A stretch of 64,000 bases of DNA, taken from Streptomyces sp. ACA25 (GTDB taxonomy: Bacteria > Actinomycetota > Actinomycetes > Streptomycetales > Streptomycetaceae). The notes beneath the pieces are model-generated. The model ran no database searches. It saw only the letters and a list, made by a program, of their open reading frames with translations, and was not told the origin of the DNA. Below are positions 33,450 through 41,492 of this stretch, in pieces. How positions within the stretch are numbered: position 1 is the first letter of the stretch; every line of letters starts with the position of its first letter. The stretch spans positions 89,251 through 153,250 of the forward strand of contig NZ_JAQKPV010000014.1 in assembly GCF_028200735.1 (NCBI RefSeq), given 5' to 3'. A program made the position numbers and the translations under genes.

Positions 33450-35927
33450 ATGATGCGTCAGACCCTGCACGACGGATGGCAGCTGTCGGCCGTCGGTGGA
33501 CCCGTGCCCGGGCACATCGCGGGGAGGAGCGTGCCGGCGGCAGTGCCGGGGAGTGCCCACCTCGACCTGCTCGCCGCCGGCCTGATCCCCGATCCCTACC
33601 TCGACCGCCACGAGGAGGACCTCACCTGGGCGCACCGCACCGAGTGGCGTTACCGCCGGGACCTGACCGCCCGGACCAGAGGGCCTCAGGAACGGGTCGA
33701 CCTGGTCTTCGACGGGCTCGACACGGTCGCCACGGTGGAACTCGCCGGACGGAGGATCGGCAGCACGGCGAACATGCACCGCGGCTACCGCTTCGATGTG
33801 CGGGAGGTGCTCACCGGAGGCCGGGACGAGCTCGTGGTGACCTTCCGCTCCGCCCTGGAGTACGCCGAGGAGATCCAGAAGGACCTGGGCGAGCGCCCGC
33901 GCGCTTATCCGCACCCCTTCAACATGGTCCGCAAGATGGCTTGCAGTTTCGGCTGGGACTGGGGGCCGGACCTGCAGACCGCCGGCATCTGGAAGCCGGT
34001 CCGGCTGGAGCGCTGGCACACCGCCCGGCTCGCCGCTCTGCGCCCCGTGGTCACCGTGCGCCCGGACGGCACCGGCCGGGCCGAGGTGCACGTGGACATC
34101 GAACGCTCCGGGCTCGGCCCCGACGGCCCGCTGACGCTCTCCGCCACGGTCGACGGCCGGACGGCGCGCAGTACCGTGCCTGCCGGGGCGAGCGCGGCGG
34201 TCGTCACCGTCGAGGTGCCGGACGCCCGTCTGTGGTGGCCGGCCGGCTACGGGGAGCAGCCGCTGTACGACCTGCTGGTCGAGCTGCGCGCGCCGGGCGA
34301 TCCGGAGCCGCTGGACGCCGCGGACCGGCGGATCGGCTTCCGCACGGTCACCGTCGACACGACCCCGGACGAAACCGGCACGCCCTTCACCTTCCTCGTC
34401 AACGGCACCCCGGTCTTCGCCAAGGGCGCCAACTGGATCCCCGACGACCACTTCCTCACCCGCATCACCCGGCAGCGACTGGAACGCCGGGTCGACCAGG
34501 CCCTGGGCGCGCACATGAACATGCTGCGGGTCTGGGGCGGTGGCATCTACGAGACCGAGGACTTCTACGACGTGTGCGACGAGCGCGGCGTCCTCGTCTG
34601 GCAGGACTTTCCCTTCGCCTGCGCCGCCTACGCCGAGGAGGAGCCGCTGTGGGGTGAGGTCGAGGCCGAGGCCCGGGAGAACATCGCCCGGATCGGCTCG
34701 CACGCCTCGCTGGCCCTGTGGAACGGCAACAACGAGAACCTCTGGGGCTTCCGCGACTGGGGCTGGACCGAGGAACTCGCAGGCCGCAGCTGGGGCCTGC
34801 GGTACTACACCGAGCTGCTGCCCCGCCTCGTCGCCGAACTGGACCCGGCCCGGGCCTACGTCGAGGGCAGCCCTTACAGCCCGGCCGCGCTCGACGAACT
34901 GCACCCCAACGACCAGGATCACGGCAGCCGGCACGAGTGGGAGGTGTGGAACCAGGTGGACTACACCCACTACCGCGACCACATCCCGCGGTTCTGCTCC
35001 GAGTTCGGCTTCCAGGGTCCGGCCACCTGGGCCACCCTGACGGCCTCGGTGCACGACGAGCCGATGACGCCCACGTCCCCGGGCTTCCTGCTGCACCAGA
35101 AGGCCGAGGACGGCAACGGCAAGCTCGACCGCGGACTGGCCCCGCACCTGCCGGTCCCCGAGGGCTTCGCGGACTGGCACTGGGCCACCCAGCTGAACCA
35201 GGCGCGGGCGGTCTCCTTCGGCATCGAGCACTTCCGGTCCTGGTGGCCGCGCACCGCCGGTGCGCTCGTCTGGCAGCTCAACGACTGCTGGCCGGTGACG
35301 TCCTGGGCCGCGGTAGACGGCTACGAGCGGCTCAAGCCGCTGTGGTACGGCCTGCGGCACGCCTACGCCCCCCGGCTGCTGACCGTCCAGCCCCGTGACG
35401 CCCGGCAGGTGCTGGTCGCGGTGAACGACACGGACACCGTCTGGAGCGGTCCTGTGCACCTGGAACGGCAGACCTTCGGCGGTGCGGTGCGCGCGGACGC
35501 TAGGATCTTCCTCGACGTACCGGCCCGTTCCGTGGCGGAGCTCGCGCTCCCGGAAGGGCTGACCGAACCGGACACACCGAACGAGGAGGTGCTGGTGGCC
35601 ACGGCCGACGGCACACGCGCCGTCCATCTCTTCGGGGAGGACCGCTGCCTGGCCTACTCCCCCCGCCCGCTGGAGGCGGCGGCCACGGCGGTGCCCGGCG
35701 GCTACCGGGTGGACGTGCGGGCAGTCTCCTTCGCCCGGGACATCGCGGTGCTGGCCGACCGGGTGGCCCCCGACGCGGAGGTGGACGACATGCTGGTGAG
35801 CCTGCCGGCCGGCGCCACGCACTCCTTCACCGTGCGCACCGCGGCCGAGTTGGACCCCGCGGTGCTGACCGCCCCGGCGGTGCTCCGCTGCGCCAACGAC
35901 CTGTGCGCACCGGCCGGGAAGCCCTGA
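33450..35927 (+). CDS. GH2 beta-mannosidase
   Basis: Cytoplasmic enzyme of 825 aa that releases mannose from the non-reducing end of beta-1,4-manno-oligosaccharides. GH2 beta-mannosidase hallmarks: AHRTEWRYRRDL, MACSFGWDWGPDLQTAGIWK, ANWIPDDHFLTRIT, NMLRVWGGGIYETEDFYD, acid/base E429 in NGNNENLWG, nucleophile E518 in CSEFGFQGP, and SWWPRTAGALVWQLNDCWP. The frame is open from a TTG at 33432, but ATG 33450 with GAGGAG 10 bases upstream is the sensible start. The following gene begins directly after its stop (TGA-GTG), so they are coupled. With the alpha-galactosidase it could dismantle galactomannan oligomers. Confidence 0.95.
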   Translation: MMRQTLHDGWQLSAVGGPVPGHIAGRSVPAAVPGSAHLDLLAAGLIPDPYLDRHEEDLTWAHRTEWRYRRDLTARTRGPQERVDLVFDGLDTVATVELAGRRIGSTANMHRGYRFDVREVLTGGRDELVVTFRSALEYAEEIQKDLGERPRAYPHPFNMVRKMACSFGWDWGPDLQTAGIWKPVRLERWHTARLAALRPVVTVRPDGTGRAEVHVDIERSGLGPDGPLTLSATVDGRTARSTVPAGASAAVVTVEVPDARLWWPAGYGEQPLYDLLVELRAPGDPEPLDAADRRIGFRTVTVDTTPDETGTPFTFLVNGTPVFAKGANWIPDDHFLTRITRQRLERRVDQALGAHMNMLRVWGGGIYETEDFYDVCDERGVLVWQDFPFACAAYAEEEPLWGEVEAEARENIARIGSHASLALWNGNNENLWGFRDWGWTEELAGRSWGLRYYTELLPRLVAELDPARAYVEGSPYSPAALDELHPNDQDHGSRHEWEVWNQVDYTHYRDHIPRFCSEFGFQGPATWATLTASVHDEPMTPTSPGFLLHQKAEDGNGKLDRGLAPHLPVPEGFADWHWATQLNQARAVSFGIEHFRSWWPRTAGALVWQLNDCWPVTSWAAVDGYERLKPLWYGLRHAYAPRLLTVQPRDARQVLVAVNDTDTVWSGPVHLERQTFGGAVRADARIFLDVPARSVAELALPEGLTEPDTPNEEVLVATADGTRAVHLFGEDRCLAYSPRPLEAAATAVPGGYRVDVRAVSFARDIAVLADRVAPDAEVDDMLVSLPAGATHSFTVRTAAELDPAVLTAPAVLRCANDLCAPAGKP

Positions 35928-36800
35928 GTGGACGCCGCAGCTGATCCCGGCGGACCGGGAGCGGTCGGACTGGTCCTCGCCCGGCCGGCCCGGCTGCTCG
36001 GCGTCGAGCCGTTCTTCATGGAGTTCATCGCCGGTATCGAGGAACGGCTCGCCGAGCGCGAACTGTCCGTGCTGCTGCACGTGGTGCCGACCCAGCAGGC
36101 GGAGATCGCCGCCTACCGGCGGTGGGCCGCCCGCCGGCTGGTGGACGCCGTGGTGGTGGTCAACCTCACCGAGAACGACCGCCGCCCCGCGGTGCTCCGT
36201 GAGCTCGGCCTGCCCGTCGTCCTCGTCGGGACCTGGGAGGCGGACCCCGGCCTGCCCGCGGTGCGCACCGACGATGCCGGGCCGATGCTCGACGCCCTGC
36301 ACCGGCTCATCGGCCTCGGCCATCGGCGGATCGCCCGGGTCAGCGGACCCGCGAGGCTGCTGCACACCCGGGCGCGGACCGCAGCCATGCGTGAGGGGTG
36401 CCGGACCGCCGGAGTGGAGCCGGTGCTCGTCGAGGGTGACTACTCCGACGAGTCCGGCGCGCGGCTCACCGAGCAGTTGCTGCGCAGCCCTGAGCCTCCC
36501 ACCGCCATCGTCTACGACAACGACGTGATGGCGGTGGCGGGCCTGGGCGTCGCCAAGGAGCTGGGCATCGCCGTACCCGACCAGCTGTCCCTGGTGGCCT
36601 GGGACGACTCCACCATGTGCCGGCTGGCGTCTCCGACCCTCACCACCATGAGCGTGGACGTGCACCAGTTCGGGATGTCGGTCGCCGAGTCCGTGCTGGA
36701 GCTCATGGACGGCCGCCCGGTCACCGAACGGTGGTCACCCACCGCCCACTACGTCCCCCGGGGCAGCACCGCCGCCTCCGGCTTCTCCACCACCGCCTGA
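35928..36800 (+). CDS. LacI-type sugar-binding protein lacking the DNA-binding domain
   Basis: This 290-aa protein matches the effector-binding half of LacI/GalR regulators from its first residues: VGLVLARPARLLGVEPFFME, where a repressor would have about 60 more N-terminal residues, then LVGTWEADPGLPAV, VSGPARLLHTRARTAAM, TAIVYDNDVMAVAGL and SLVAWDDSTMC. The helix-turn-helix and hinge are absent. The bases immediately upstream are the end of the beta-mannosidase, so a missed upstream start cannot supply them. GTG 35928 directly abuts that stop. It may be a soluble sugar sensor, a partner of another regulator, or a decayed repressor. It has no signal peptide, so it is not a transport binding protein. 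Confidence 0.85.
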   Translation: MDAAADPGGPGAVGLVLARPARLLGVEPFFMEFIAGIEERLAERELSVLLHVVPTQQAEIAAYRRWAARRLVDAVVVVNLTENDRRPAVLRELGLPVVLVGTWEADPGLPAVRTDDAGPMLDALHRLIGLGHRRIARVSGPARLLHTRARTAAMREGCRTAGVEPVLVEGDYSDESGARLTEQLLRSPEPPTAIVYDNDVMAVAGLGVAKELGIAVPDQLSLVAWDDSTMCRLASPTLTTMSVDVHQFGMSVAESVLELMDGRPVTERWSPTAHYVPRGSTAASGFSTTA

Positions 36801-36844
36801 CATCGCGGCTTGCCGTCCGGTCCGGGCGCCGGTTCCGGTGGGCC

Positions 36845-36861
36845 GCCGGGCCGAGCCCGGC
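36845..36861. terminator. Small hairpin between convergent genes
   Basis: GCCGGGC-CGA-GCCCGGC, a 7-bp stem with a 3-base loop, between the LacI-like gene and gdhA ends. Confidence 0.45.
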
Positions 36862-36886
36862 ACGTCCCTCCGCAGACCCCGCGCGC

Positions 36887-38233
36887 TCAGATGAGCCCCT
36901 GGGCCACCATGGCATCCGCGACCAGCTCGAAGCCCGCGATGTTGGCGCCGGCGACGTAGTCGCCGGGCTGTCCGTACCGCTCCGCCGTCTCATGACACGT
37001 CTCGTGGATGTGCTGCATGATCTCGGTGAGCCGCTCCTCCGTATGGGAGAAGGTCCAGGAGTCACGGGAGGCGTTCTGCTGCATCTCCAGCGCGCTGGTC
37101 GCCACTCCGCCCGCGTTGGCGGCCTTCCCCGGCCCGAAGAGCACGCCGGCCTCCCGCAGCACCCGCAGGGCGTCCGGAGTGGTCGGCATGTTCGCCCCCT
37201 CGGCGATGACCTGCACTCCGCCGCGGACCAGGGAGACGGCGTCGTCCGCTGCCAGCTCGTTCTGCGTGGCGCAGGGCAGCGCCACCTGGCAGGAGACCTC
37301 CCAGATCGAGGAGCCGGGCACGAACCGGGCAGCCCCGCCGCGCTGCTCCGCGTAGTCCGCCACCCGTCCCCGCTGCTCCAGCTTGATCTCCTTGAGCAGC
37401 TCGAGGTCCACGCCCTTCTCGTCGAGAACGTAGCCCGTGGAGTCCGAGCAGGCGATCACCGAGGCACCGAGCTGGTGGGCCTTCTCGATGGCGTGCAGCG
37501 CCACGTTGCCGGACCCGGAAACGGTGACGCGCTTGCCCGCGAGGTCCTCCCCGCGGGCCCGGAGCATCTCGGCCGTGAAGACCACCAGCCCGTAGCCGGT
37601 GGCCTCCGAGCGGGCCTGTGCCCCGCCCCAGCCCACCCCCTTGCCGGTCAGGACGCCCGACTCGTAGCGGTTGGTGATGCGGCGGTACTGCCCGAAGAGG
37701 TAGCCGATCTCCCGGACCCCCACTCCGATGTCGCCCGCCGGAATGTCGGTGTACTCGCCCAGGTGGCGGTAGAGCTCCGTCATGAACGACTGGCAGAAGC
37801 GCATGACCTCCGCGTCGGAGCGGCCCTTGGGGTCGAAGTCGCTGCCGCCCTTGCCGCCACCGATCGGCTTGCCCGTCAGCGCGTTCTTCAGGGTCTGCTC
37901 GAAGCCGAGGAACTTCACGATGCCGAGATTGACCGACGGGTGGAAGCGCAGCCCGCCCTTGTACGGCCCGAGGGCGCTGTTGAACTCCACCCGGAACCCG
38001 CGGTTGACATGTATCCGGCCCGCGTCGTCGGCCCACGGAACGCGGAAGACGAGCTGTCGCTCGGGCTCGCAGAGCCGCTCCACGATGGAAGCCTCCGCGT
38101 ACTCGGGGTGCCTCTCCAGAACCGGAGCCAGCGACTCCAGAACCTCCCGCACCGCTTGGTGGAACTCCTTCTCACCCGGGTTCCGTCGCAGAACATCCGA
38201 GTACAGCGGTTCGATCATCCGGTTCCGGTCCAT
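36887..38233 (-). CDS. gdhA: NADP-specific glutamate dehydrogenase
   Basis: Hexameric-type enzyme (448 aa) making glutamate from 2-oxoglutarate and ammonium with NADPH. Motifs: GPYKGGLRFHPSVN, the catalytic segment LTGKPIGGGKGGSDFDPKGR (substrate Lys residues and conserved Asp), DIPAGDIGVG, the nucleotide loop VSGSGNVALHA, and AEGANMPTTP. Length fits the 50-kDa class. Start at ATG 38233; an ATG five codons later is also possible and neither has a strong ribosome site. It stands alone, ending in a convergent region and running away from the nar genes' terminator. Confidence 0.96.
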   Translation of the reverse strand: MDRNRMIEPLYSDVLRRNPGEKEFHQAVREVLESLAPVLERHPEYAEASIVERLCEPERQLVFRVPWADDAGRIHVNRGFRVEFNSALGPYKGGLRFHPSVNLGIVKFLGFEQTLKNALTGKPIGGGKGGSDFDPKGRSDAEVMRFCQSFMTELYRHLGEYTDIPAGDIGVGVREIGYLFGQYRRITNRYESGVLTGKGVGWGGAQARSEATGYGLVVFTAEMLRARGEDLAGKRVTVSGSGNVALHAIEKAHQLGASVIACSDSTGYVLDEKGVDLELLKEIKLEQRGRVADYAEQRGGAARFVPGSSIWEVSCQVALPCATQNELAADDAVSLVRGGVQVIAEGANMPTTPDALRVLREAGVLFGPGKAANAGGVATSALEMQQNASRDSWTFSHTEERLTEIMQHIHETCHETAERYGQPGDYVAGANIAGFELVADAMVAQGLI

Positions 38234-38295
38234 GGTTCTCGATTCTAGGGCCTGCCCTGTCGGTCCCGCCCGGAGCCGTCCACCGGACGCCGCAG

Positions 38296-38316
38296 CCTGC
38301 GGGGAGAACCCGCAGG
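38296..38316. other. Hairpin upstream of gdhA
   Basis: CCTGCGGG-GAGAA-CCCGCAGG, an 8-bp perfect stem about 60 bases upstream of the gdhA ATG and downstream of narI. It could be a second terminator for nar or a structure in the gdhA leader. Confidence 0.4.
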
Positions 38317-38332
38317 ACAGCCCTGAGGGGCG

Positions 38333-38362
38333 GGCCCCGGGCGGGCATCACCGCCCGGGGCC
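38333..38362 (-). terminator. Terminator after narI
   Basis: Perfect 12-base arms GGCCCCGGGCGG and CCGCCCGGGGCC around a 6-base loop, 3 bases beyond the narI stop. Confidence 0.75.
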
Positions 38363-38365
38363 GGG

Positions 38366-39127
38366 TCAGCGTACGGAACGGTCCCGGGGCGGCGCCGCCC
38401 GGTCCGGTCCCCGCCGCCGGTAGACGATGTACGGCCGCACCAGGTAGCCGACCGGCGCGCTCCAGACGTGCACCAGCCGAGTGAAGGGCCAGGCCGCGAA
38501 GAGGGCGAAGGCCGTGAGCGCGTGCAGCTGGAAGAGCAGCGGCACCCCGATCATCGCCTCCGGCTGGGGCTGCAGCCCGAACAGGCCGCGGAACCACACC
38601 GAGACGGTGGACCGGTAGTCGTAGCCCCCGCCGGCGAAATTGTGCACGACGGTCGCCGCGATGCCCAGGAGCACGGTGGCCGACAGCAGCGGGAAGAGCA
38701 GCTTGTCGGACCGGTCGGTGGTGGTCCGGATCCGGCGGGAGAGCAGTCGCCGGGCGCACAGCATGCCCAGCCCGATCACCATCGCGGTCCCGGCGACGGT
38801 GCCCAGCCCCACCGCCATCCAGTGGTAGGCGCCCTCGGAGATCCCCACCGCCTCGGTCCAGGAGGCGGGGATCGCCAGACCGACGACATGACCGGCGATG
38901 ACGGCGAAGGTGCCGAGGTGGAACAGCGGGCTGCCCCAGCGGAGCCAGCGGTGCTCCAGCAGCTGGCTGGTGCGGGTGGTCCAGCCGAACTGGTCCTTCC
39001 GGTAGCGCCAGACATGACCCACCACGAACACCGCGAGAGCCAGATACGGGAAGGCGACCCACAGGAACAGGTCGGTCGCGCCGACGGCGCCCAGGGCGGT
39101 GGCGGAGACAGGGAGTGCGGTGCTCAT
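38366..39127 (-). CDS. narI: Respiratory nitrate reductase gamma subunit
   Basis: Membrane cytochrome b subunit (253 aa) that takes electrons from menaquinol and passes them to NarH. About five membrane helices are visible. Conserved His residues for two hemes appear in VFVVGHVWRYR, SPLFHLGTFAVIAGHVVG and LLFQLHALTAFALF. Start at ATG 39127 overlaps the narJ stop (ATGA). It is the last gene of the operon, followed by a terminator. Confidence 0.95.
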   Translation of the reverse strand: MSTALPVSATALGAVGATDLFLWVAFPYLALAVFVVGHVWRYRKDQFGWTTRTSQLLEHRWLRWGSPLFHLGTFAVIAGHVVGLAIPASWTEAVGISEGAYHWMAVGLGTVAGTAMVIGLGMLCARRLLSRRIRTTTDRSDKLLFPLLSATVLLGIAATVVHNFAGGGYDYRSTVSVWFRGLFGLQPQPEAMIGVPLLFQLHALTAFALFAAWPFTRLVHVWSAPVGYLVRPYIVYRRRGPDRAAPPRDRSVR

Positions 39128-39933
39128 CGGGACGGCTCCGGACGGGAGGGGAGGGCGGGCAGGGGCAGTGGGGCCGACGCCGGACGCGGCGGGGACGGAA
39201 CCGCTCCGGGAGATCCGGTGCCGAGCGGGGCCGCTGCCGGGGGAGTGAAGGCCCCGGGCGGGGAGAAGACCTGCCCGGCGTACGGATCCAGGCCGACCTC
39301 CTCGGTCGGCGGGCCGGCCGCGGCCAGCTCCGCCACCGCCGCCAGGTCGGCGGCGCTCGCCGGCGGGAGCAGCGCGAGCAGGGCGGCGGCCACATGCCGG
39401 TACGGGGACCCGCCCTCGTCCAGCGCGTGCCGGATCAGCTCCAGGCCGCGCCGGTGCTGGCGGAGCGGCATTTCGCCCGCTCCCGGTCCGGCGAGTGCCG
39501 CGTACTCCAGCACCAGCGGCAGATGGTCCGGCAGCTCGCCGTCGGCCGCGGTCCAGCCGGTCGCGCGGTACCGCTGGGCCAGCGTCAGCAGGGCCATGCC
39601 GCGCCGCCGGGTGTCCCCGTGCAGGTAGTAGGTGAGGTAGAGGCTGCTGCGCCGCCGCAGGTCGAAGACCTCCACGTAGTGCCGCTCCAGCTCCTCGGGA
39701 GCGGCGGGGCAGAACCACTCGGTGAAGGCGGCCAGCCCGGAGGCGGCCGGGGACGGCGGCAGCCCCGACACCGTGCTGCCCAGCGCCTGCCGGGAGTCCG
39801 CCAGCTCCCGGTCCGGGTACTGCAGGAACAGCGAGATCAGCCGAAGCAGCAGCGCACGTTGCTCCGTCTCCTCGGGGGTGAGCCGGTCCGCCCGCCGGGC
39901 GGCGGGGCGGATACGGGCGCGCAGGCCGCTCAT
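39124..39933 (-). CDS. narJ: Nitrate reductase molybdenum-cofactor assembly chaperone
   Basis: Chaperone (269 aa) that holds apo-NarG for cofactor insertion and is not part of the final enzyme. Family motifs: LLLRLISLFLQYPDRELA, then ELERHYVEVFDLRRRSSLYLTYYLHGDTRRRGMALL, and PDHLPLVLEYAAL. It starts at ATG 39933, overlapping the narH stop. The C-terminal 60 or so residues are an unusual Pro/Ala/Ser-rich tail (FTPPAAAPLGTGSPGAVPSP), making it longer than typical NarJ; that tail is probably disordered. Confidence 0.94.
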   Translation of the reverse strand: MSGLRARIRPAARRADRLTPEETEQRALLLRLISLFLQYPDRELADSRQALGSTVSGLPPSPAASGLAAFTEWFCPAAPEELERHYVEVFDLRRRSSLYLTYYLHGDTRRRGMALLTLAQRYRATGWTAADGELPDHLPLVLEYAALAGPGAGEMPLRQHRRGLELIRHALDEGGSPYRHVAAALLALLPPASAADLAAVAELAAAGPPTEEVGLDPYAGQVFSPPGAFTPPAAAPLGTGSPGAVPSPPRPASAPLPLPALPSRPEPSR

Positions 39934-41492
39934 GCGGGTTCTCCGGTCAGTCCGTCGGGACGCGGGGCGGCGGCCTTGCGGCGCAGCGTGGGCAGGCCGA
40001 GCATGACCCGCCCCTTGCCGGCCTTGGCGGTGGTCCCGTCGTCGGCGTCCTCCACCGGGCAGCGGCTCTCCAGGGCGCTCAGTGCCGCGGCGTCCTCCCG
40101 GTGCGCGGTGGGGACGACGTAGCGGTCCTCGTACTTGGCGACGGCCAGCAGCCGGTGCAGGTCCTCGGCGTCCCGGGGGGTGAGGCCGACGGCCTCCAGC
40201 GCCTCGGGCTTCCCCTCCTCGCCCAGGATGCGTTCCCGCATGTGGCTGCGGAGCGCGGTGAGCTTCATCAGGACGCCGGCCACCACTCCGGTGTCCCCGG
40301 CGCTGAACAGGTTGGCCAGGTACTCCAGCGGAATCCGCAGCCGGGTGACCGCGGCGAACACGTGGTCGGGGTCGTCGGCGTTGCCGCCCGCCTCCCCGAC
40401 CGCGTCGAGGACCGGGGACAGCGGCGGTACGTACCAGACCATCGGCATGGTGCGGTACTCCGGGTGCAGCGGCAGCGCCACCTGGAACCGCGATATCAGG
40501 GCCCGCACGGGCGAGCGCCGGGCGGCGTCCAGCCAGTCCTCCGGGATCCCGGACGCCCGGGCGGCAGCGGCCACCTCGGGGTCGTCCGGGTCCAGCAGCA
40601 GGTCCCGCTGCGCCTGGAGCAGGTCCTGCGGGTCGGGCACTGAGGCGGCCTTGCCGACCTGGTCGGCGTCGTAGAGCACCAGGCCGATGTACCGCAGCCG
40701 GCCGACACAGGTCTCGGCGCACACGGTCGGCTCACCGGCCTCGATCCGCGGGAAGCAGAACGTGCACTTCTCGGCCTTGCCGGTGGCGTGGTTGATGTAC
40801 ACCTTCTTGTACGGGCAGGCGGTGACGCACATCCGCCAGCCGCGGCAGCGGTCCTGGTCGACTAGGACGATGCCGTCCTCCTCCCGCTTGTACATCGCCC
40901 CGGAGGGGCAGGCCGAGACGCAGGCCGGGTTGATGCAGTGCTCGCACAGCCGGGGCAGGTGGAACAGAAAGGTCTGCTCGAAGGAGAAGCGGACCTTCTC
41001 CGCAAGCTCGCCCCGCAGGTTCGGGTCGCCCCCGGCGTTCTCCGGGGCACCGCCCAGCCCGTCCTCCCAGTTGGCCCCCCAGGTGATCTCCGTCGGCCGG
41101 CCGGTGAGCACGGACCGGGGACGCGCCACCGGGGTGTGCTCCTGCGCCGGTGCGCTCAGCAGGTTGTCGTAGTCGAAGGTCACCGGTTCGTAGTAGTCGT
41201 CGAGCGAGGGCTGGTCCGGGCTGGAGAACAGCGACAGCAGCCGCTTCACCCGGCCGCCGGAGCGCAGCACCAGCCGGCCGCGCCGGTCCAGCTGCCAGCC
41301 GCCCTTCCAGCTGTCCTGGTCCTCGTACCGGCGCGGGTAGCCCACGCCGGGCTTGGTCTCGACGTTGTTGAACCAGGCGTACTCCACTCCGGGCCGGTTG
41401 GTCCAGGTCTGTTTGCAGGTGACCGAGCAGGTGTGGCACCCGATGCACTTGTCGAGATTCATCACCATGGCGATCTGAGCCATCACGCGCAT
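39930..41492 (-). CDS. narH: Respiratory nitrate reductase beta subunit
   Basis: Iron-sulfur subunit (520 aa) relaying electrons from NarI to NarG. Four Cys clusters are visible: KCIGCHTCSVTCKQTW; CEHCINPACVSACPSG; CRGWRMCVTACPYKKV, where Trp replaces one Cys as in other NarH giving a 3Fe-4S cluster; and CTFCFPRIEAGEPTVCAETC. ATG 41492 shares one base with the narG stop (TGATG). The frame is open upstream inside narG, but the conserved N-terminus MAQIAMVMNLDKCIGC fixes the start region. Both ends overlap neighbours. Confidence 0.97.
   Translation of the reverse strand: MRVMAQIAMVMNLDKCIGCHTCSVTCKQTWTNRPGVEYAWFNNVETKPGVGYPRRYEDQDSWKGGWQLDRRGRLVLRSGGRVKRLLSLFSSPDQPSLDDYYEPVTFDYDNLLSAPAQEHTPVARPRSVLTGRPTEITWGANWEDGLGGAPENAGGDPNLRGELAEKVRFSFEQTFLFHLPRLCEHCINPACVSACPSGAMYKREEDGIVLVDQDRCRGWRMCVTACPYKKVYINHATGKAEKCTFCFPRIEAGEPTVCAETCVGRLRYIGLVLYDADQVGKAASVPDPQDLLQAQRDLLLDPDDPEVAAAARASGIPEDWLDAARRSPVRALISRFQVALPLHPEYRTMPMVWYVPPLSPVLDAVGEAGGNADDPDHVFAAVTRLRIPLEYLANLFSAGDTGVVAGVLMKLTALRSHMRERILGEEGKPEALEAVGLTPRDAEDLHRLLAVAKYEDRYVVPTAHREDAAALSALESRCPVEDADDGTTAKAGKGRVMLGLPTLRRKAAAPRPDGLTGEPA

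Noticed and set aside
33261..36665. Long open minus-strand frame (over 1100 codons) opposite the beta-mannosidase
   Set aside because: It lies antisense to a clear GH2 gene and its translation is low-complexity Gly/Arg/Val/His-rich with no motif, a usual by-product of very GC-rich codon use.
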